A stretch of DNA of 64,000 nt from Bilabrum cf. latius (taxonomy: Eukaryota > Bigyra: Bicosoecida > Bigyra > Bicosoecida). A program made the position numbers and the translations under genes. The stretch covers positions 1,116,001-1,180,000 of the forward strand of contig OZ237742.1 in the NCBI GenBank assembly GCA_965178125.1, given 5' to 3'. Positions 58,902-64,000 of this stretch are shown piece by piece. The notes under the pieces were generated by a model. It was given only the letters and a program-made list of their open reading frames with translations, was not told the origin of the DNA and did no database searches. Position 1 is the first letter of the stretch. Each line of letters starts with the position of its first letter.

Positions 58902-61433
58902 TCACACCCCCACCAACAAGGAAGGCGGGGTGCCATCGCAGGGCAGCCACGTGTGGTTGTTGGCTGCGGACGGGACGCAGCTCCCAGGGCCCTTCGAGCG
59001 ATTCGGAATCGCCTGACGCTGGTACATGGCCAGCTCGGCGGTCAGATTCGCGACCAGCTGCGGCTGCTGCGCCGCCACGCTCTCCCGCTCGCAAGGGTCC
59101 CCCTCCACGTCATACAGGCACCCCGCCCCCGCACCGGGGTCGCAGGGGGTCCCCGGGAGAGGCCCCCCACAGTCCACCGTGTACTTGTCGCTCTGCAGGG
59201 GCAAGCCGGGGGTGGCGATCCAGGTCGTGTTGGCGGTGAACTCGCAGGCTCCCAGCAGGAGCTTCCACTTGCCCTGCCGGATCGCACCGCACAGCCCCTC
59301 CAACCCCGGGGGGGGGGGGCCCTGCTCCTTCTCCTGGGGGGTTACCCCCTCCCAGTTGGGGTACCCCTTGGGCAGAGACAGGTGGATGATACCCTCGCGG
59401 GGAGAAGGCACGCCAGGCCGCGAGACTGCGTCCCACACGTCCTCCCCGTCCCCGGGGGAGAAGGCGGGCTGCTGGAGGGGGCCGACCGAGGAAACTTCCG
59501 GGGCATTTCCGGGAGACGCGCGCCCGGTCACGGCGCGCGCCCAGCGGCTCTCCTAGGAATTCGACTCCGAGTCCCCGATGCCCCTGGCCGCAGCTTCAGT
59601 GAGCGTAAAGTACCAGTCGGACACGTGCACCAGCGACCTCGAGACTCGCCCGGGGGACTGTATGCCGGCACCGTGAATGAAGGCGCTCGAGCGCATGCCT
59701 CCTTCCAGTAGCTGGTGCTTGCGGCCTGCCAGAGGCAAGTTAGAAGCCATGTTGCTGTTGAAGCCGCCCGCGGGTCCCCCTGAGAGACAAAAAAAGAAGA
59801 AGAAGGGGGCGTCCAACTAAGACAGTGGCCGGCAATGGGGGGGAGGCAAGTGGCGTCCAACTAGGACAGGGGCCTGGAATGGGGTAGGCGCTGTCGAGCG
59901 GCGAAGCAACGAGTGGCAACGTGAAGCATGGCTAGCAGTCAAATGAATTCTGCCCTATTGGCCTTCTTGCTTGGCTCTCAGCACTCAGACTCTCAGCACT
60001 CAGACTCTCAGCACTCAGACTCTCAGCACTCAGGCTATAGCGTTGCGCACTCACCGTTGTCTGCCGAAAAGACGATGATCGTGTCGTCCCCGCCATGCCC
60101 CGTCTTCCGCAGGGCCTCCCTGAGCTGGGCCATGCCTTTGTCAGCCTCTGTCACCATGGCTGCCACGGTGCGCCTGTGGATGTCCGAGATCGTGCCGTTG
60201 AACTTGTCGATGGCAGACTGAGGAGCTTCCAAGGGAGAGTGCATGGCCTGCCACGCGAGGTACAAAAAGAAAGGCTCGTCCGCCGGGCGGGTCTCGTGGT
60301 GCTTTTCGATGACACCCGCGGCCGCGTCGGCGAAGAGTCCCGTGGAGTACTTGCCCTGCTCCTTCCACTGCGGCAGCAGGCTCGTCTGATTAGAGGACCA
60401 GAAGTCGAAGCCGTCCCCGCTCGTGTGCTTGAAGTAGTCCTCTGCACCGCCCAGGTACCCGAGGCTCCATTCGGAGAACCCGCGGCGGGTCGGGATCTGG
60501 TCGTAGGAGTACATGCCCAGGTGCCACTTGCCTGCAAGGTGGTGGTAAAGGATAGGCAGTTTGTAGGCGCCGCTGGTGTTGGTGGCAAGTACATGATCCC
60601 GGCTCGGAACGGAGGTTTTGTGGAGTGCGCTGGGGCTCCAATTGGAGGCATGTGCATTGGGACACACTTGATTCGATTCCTGAGCAACCACATCTACTAC
60701 CACGAGGACGCCGCTAGCTTCGCCTCACCAACCTGCGAATGGAAAAATAGACAAATTCAACCTCCAGGCGCTAGAGATTGCGCCGACTAAAATGTCAAAC
60801 TCGCTTGTAAATGGGTGTCGCATGCCAGTGGTAGCCAAGCACGCTCGGCGTCTCACCATGTAGGACCTGTAGCCCATGCCGTTTAGCACCTCTGGCAGAA
60901 GCAGGCAGCGCTCCTCCGTGGGGCGATTGCAGGAAGCATTCAGCCCGCTATTAGTCCCTGGCTGAAGCGGGTCGTAGATGCCGGTGTTAATGATGGCGCG
61001 GCCAGAGACGAGGCTTGATCTAGTCGGCGAGCAAACGGCATTCACGTAGTGCTGGTCCAGGATCACACCGCTGTGCGCAAGGTCATCGATCGTAGGGGTT
61101 GGAATCTAAGTCGAACCATGGAACGAAACGTCGTTCCAGCCAAGGTCTGCGATAAAAATCATTCGAGTTTTCTGGCAATTACATTGGGGCCTCCACCGAC
61201 GCATGCAAGAGCTCACCGTGACTGAAGCCATTCTCACCATCCATCAGTACAAACTGCGGACAGTTAATTTGAATTCGGGAAAATCATGTATGCAATAGTA
61301 GCGGCAGTAGTCAGCATAAGTATGGATGCACAAAACGATGCTGCTGCTTGAGACTCACGATTATATTCGGCCTCTTTGCGTGGGCAACATGCACTCCCAG
61401 CGTCATGAGCAGGGCAGTAAGAAGCTTCAACAT
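58902..61433 (-). CDS. Arylsulfatase B-like secreted sulfatase with two micro-exons
   Basis: Six exons: 61433-61359, 61253-61238 (16 nt), 61146-60857, 60732-60729 (4 nt), 60531-60055, 59779-58902; all GT-AG, phases agree; 579 aa; stop TGA. Signal peptide MLKLLTALLMTLGVHVAHA, then KRPNIIFVLMDDLGWND assembled across exons 1-3. Formylglycine motif VCSPTRSSLVSGR. The 4-nt exon supplies the V and first base of G in YMVGKWHLGM, which is conserved in ARSB. Later: LPTRRGF-type IPTRRGFSEW, IVFSADNGG, GRKHQLLEGGMR, LVHVSDWYFTL, GKWKLLLG. UAGs at 61106 (HGST-Q-IPTPTID) and 59553. It removes sulfate from N-acetylgalactosamine-type or related glycans; the substrate is not deducible. The intron at 60054-59780 holds a 15-bp CTCAGCACTCAGACT repeat. 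Confidence 0.93.
59975..60035. repeat. 15-bp tandem repeat in a sulfatase intron
   Basis: Four near-perfect copies of CTCAGCACTCAGACT inside the fifth intron of the arylsulfatase gene. Confidence 0.85.
60729..60732 (-). other. 4-nt micro-exon GTTG
   Basis: Flanked by ATTCGCAG on its 5' side and GTGAGGCG on its 3' side. Skipping it breaks the frame; including it gives the conserved MVGKWHLG. The first and second introns around it are 124 and 197 bp. Confidence 0.75.
61238..61253 (-). other. 16-nt micro-exon
   Basis: TTTGTACTGATGGATG with CCGCAG before and GTGAGA after. It encodes FVLMD plus one base and joins exon 1 (RPNII) to exon 3 (DLGWND), reproducing the sulfatase N-terminal metal site. 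Confidence 0.85.
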
Positions 61434-61644
61434 TGCTGGGCTGGAAGAATAAGGCAGAAGTGACTGATGATCTGCAAGAATCTGGCCTGAAGGACCACCA
61501 ACCTGACGACGAGCCATCATGCACTGCAGTTGCTGCAGGAATTCATAATACTCACCAAAAGGCACACACGCACGCGCCTACAAACCGCCAACCAAACTCA
61601 AACACCAACCCAACCCCTTAGATACCGAGGATCCAAGTCTCAAG

Positions 61645-63927
61645 TCACGCCTCCCCTCGCAGCACCGCCTCTAGCCCGGCCCTCATCATCGCAGCCACAG
61701 CGGGGTCTCGGAATTTGTCTCCACCGCCACCCTAAGAGCCAGCTTCATATTTCTGTGCTCTCTTGTTTTTGTTCGCGCCTCTTGACCTGTCTGCCCTGCC
61801 AGCATCATCACCAGGCTCTGCAATCGGCGCTGCACGGCCTCCACCCCCCACCGTCACACCACCAGATGCACTGCCTGCCTCAGGGGCAACGGCACTAGCT
61901 CTTCCTTCTCTCCCAGTGACAGCAGGCCCATCACCGGCACCGGCCAGAGCCCCTGTCCCTGTCCTACCAGCGAAGAAAGCGGATGGATCAGGCAAGGCAT
62001 CTGAGGCAGAGCCGAGTGCACCGCCGTGCGGTGCACCGCCCAAAGGACCCGGGTCATGAAGCCAAGCAGATCCTGACGACTAAGGCTGGGAATGGGACCG
62101 GGACTGGGACAAGGGAGCTCCTGCTGGGAGAGGTGGCTCACTGCTGGCCACGCTGCCGTCCTGTTCAGCAACTGAATAAGTATCGGCCGCGAATCGACCC
62201 GCTGGCTCAAACGTGTGCTCTACCACTCGGCTGCTCATCCTGGGGGCCCGCGCGATCGCGCCCATGCTCGCGCTTCCGCTGCTCCATGTATCGGGCAGCG
62301 TGGGAGGCTGCACCCCACCAAAGCTCGGCTTGGCAGTGGTAGCCATGGAGCTGCCCTAGTCGCTGTGACGAGTGACATCTACAGATTCGGAGCGGTGAGC
62401 ATCGCGCGCATCGCGCAGATCCAGCACGCCTCGCTGGCCCGTCCCGGCTGCCTGCGCGGCGCCTGGTTCCGCAAGCAGCCAAGAGGCATCAAAGCCGGGG
62501 TCCATGCCGACTGTGATTGCTTCTGAAGTGCCTGTCGCCTCGCCTGGACCGCCTGCCGACTAGTCTGACAACGACGGTCTCGCATCAGCAGATGTGCCTG
62601 CTGTGAATGGAGTAGCTTTAGTATGCCGCCTGCCCACTGATGCTGGTTGTGCAGGCAAGCCGGCTGCATCCTCACCTGCCGCCACCGCATACCTTTGCGA
62701 CGTGCTCGAGGCGAGGAGGGGAGAGCCCTGGTGATCTTTGACAGCCTCTTCCTGTTCCTGCTCCTCTATCACCACTGGCAGCGATAAATCGGGAGCGCTT
62801 GCATCGGCGCTCGCTGGAGCACCTGCTTCGGAGCCTTGGGTTGCCGCTGAGGCTGCTGAGGCTGCAATGGCGGCGGCCGCAGTAGCGACTGAAACGGAAG
62901 CTTCGGTGGAGGCGAGGCTCTGTAGCTGGTCCAGGAGCGCCTTTTCGTCCTTATCTTCGATACTAGCTGCGGCTTGGTCGCCTGCGTGGCGACCCGCCTC
63001 GCTACGGACCGGCCTGCCAGCGCCACCGTGCTCGCCTCCGAGCAGCTGCTCCAGTGTGCAGTCCCACTCGCCCGGTGATTCCCCGGTGGAACCCTCCGTC
63101 TGCGAGCTTGCCATTGATTTGAACGCTGCTCGGAGAGAGAGTAGCGCGGCCTGCTTGCTAGCTGGTAGACGCGGCGAGGCCTGAGGATCGTCTCCGGGGG
63201 GCTGATGCTCCTCTGCGGAACTAGCCCCCAATGATGCACCTGTCTATGATGTCTAATCACCAAGTGCGCTGACTGCTGCGGATATTGATGCGGATGCGCC
63301 CTCTCGTGGCACTGCGTCTGCTCGCGGAGTACCCGTGCTGGCCTTGACGGCACCATTCTGCTAATCTGCGCCTGTCCCAGTCACAACTTCGGAATCTGAG
63401 CTGTCCGAATCCGAGAGGTCTGCATCCAGTGCGCCATACATTTGTGATGCTGAGCTGATTGAGGGTGGCTCAGCGGTGGTGGGCGTCCTATCGGTCCCGG
63501 CACCTGTGGCAGCGGCGTCAAGGAGCTACAAGAGGTCTTGCTCTCCAGCGTCAGCAATACGTAGCGACCCGTTCATGCGTAAAGACTTGTCGGCGATGCC
63601 ATTGACTTCCTCCATGATACCGTCCATGTCTGACGCCCCATCCACGGTGGAGCGTTGTGCTACCACCTCGAACTGGGCCCGACTATCACCTCCAGGCATT
63701 GATGCGCGTTCCTGGATAGTTAAAACACGGCTGATGTACTTGCCAGGACTATCTGGGAACATCGAGCAGTCACAGAAATCGTCTGAATCCACGCTAGTTG
63801 ATTCAAGCACTTGTGAGACAGTGTCATCTGCTGAGGCAGCACCGCTTCCTTCTTCACCGTTTCGCTCGGTCTCAATCTAAACATCCAGAATCCCAAGATC
63901 GACGAAGCCGTCTCCTTCTGCCTCCAT
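61645..63927 (-). CDS. Acidic Ser/Ala-rich low-complexity protein, unrecognised
   Basis: Single exon, 760 aa, stop TGA; an in-frame TGA at 63955 lies upstream of ATG 63927. Nine UAGs (63877, 63526, 63361, 63253, 63244, 62560, 62356, 62080, 61732). The N-terminus is acidic (MEAEGDGFVDLGILDV); a better-structured block follows (VDSDDFCDCSMFPDS, KYISRVLTIQERASM, FEVVAQRSTVDG). The middle and end are Ala/Ser/Gly-rich with an acidic EEQEQEEAV patch. The C-terminus KYEAGS, UAG, then FRDPAVAAMMRAGLEAVL looks helical. Homology is not evident. Reality rests on a long open frame interrupted only by UAG and closed at both ends by UGA. Confidence 0.65.
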
Positions 63928-64000
63928 GGCTAGCGACAGTGATGCGGTCGCCTGTCAACTTGCAAATGAATTTCCGGATCACCCACCAGGCCACAAATGG

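Noticed and set aside
1-64000. Explaining the UAG breaks as pseudogenes, sequencing errors or programmed read-through
   Set aside because: Breaks are always UAG, never UAA, UGA or frameshifts, in all 18 genes including enzymes with intact catalytic residues on both sides. Pseudogenes or errors would hit all stops and cause indels.
1-64000. UAG as leucine or pyrrolysine
   Set aside because: The NAD synthetase sites match Gln; no methyltransferase or pyl genes occur and Leu does not fit these columns. A global test is still needed.
1-64000. tRNA genes, especially a tRNA-Gln with CUA anticodon
   Set aside because: I looked for B-box-like GGTTCGA sequences by eye and found none with a fitting cloverleaf. 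A tRNAscan run would settle it.

Overview
This window is nuclear DNA from a GC-rich eukaryote, probably a microbial alga or related protist. I cannot place it further. It carries GT-AG introns with a stereotyped GTGAG donor and a YGCAG acceptor, proteins with mitochondrial and secretory targeting signals, and typical eukaryotic genes (Kv channel, AP-1 mu, SYS1, RAD17, BCKDH E1-alpha, sulfatases). I see no plastid or bacterial operon genes.

The central observation is that UAG is not a stop here. Read with UAG as an amino acid and only UAA and UGA as stops, fragments that look like broken ORFs join in frame into 18 complete genes. These contain about 100 in-frame UAG codons. Of the 18 genes, 6 end in UAA, 12 in UGA and none in UAG. 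Where UAG falls in well conserved protein positions (three places in NAD synthetase, one in an arylsulfatase) the expected residue is glutamine. All products below are read with UAG = Gln.

Layout. 356-7649: Kv-type potassium channel and glutamine-dependent NAD+ synthetase, both plus. 8338-13208: a secretory-route membrane protein with a cytosolic WW domain and a RAD17-like checkpoint ATPase, both minus. 13209-21484: gene-free repeat land with 340-bp direct repeats, an internal 200-bp duplication, a 150-bp repeat and a 5-kb satellite of forty 123/124-bp units. 21485-24706: SYS1 homologue with a long extra tail and a basic nuclear-type protein, both plus. 24794-42318: a run of minus-strand genes (unknown single-pass membrane protein, M20 peptidase, iduronate-2-sulfatase-like enzyme, secreted beta-helix protein with a PAN-like insert, BCKDH E1-alpha, SEC14-GOLD protein, AP-1 mu), closed by a repeat-bearing spacer. 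42319-45639: P-loop NTPase with a possible nuclease end, minus. 45998-58033: one uninterrupted 4,012-codon ORF with 39 UAGs and BRCT-like C-terminal segments, plus. 58185-63927: small membrane protein, arylsulfatase B-like enzyme with 16-nt and 4-nt micro-exons, and an acidic low-complexity protein, all minus.

Functionally the set is mixed: membrane excitability, NAD and branched-chain amino acid metabolism, Golgi/endosome traffic (SYS1, SEC14-GOLD, AP-1 mu), sulfated-glycan breakdown (two sulfatases) and DNA-damage signalling (RAD17, BRCT-like giant). No tRNA, rRNA or CRISPR was recognised.
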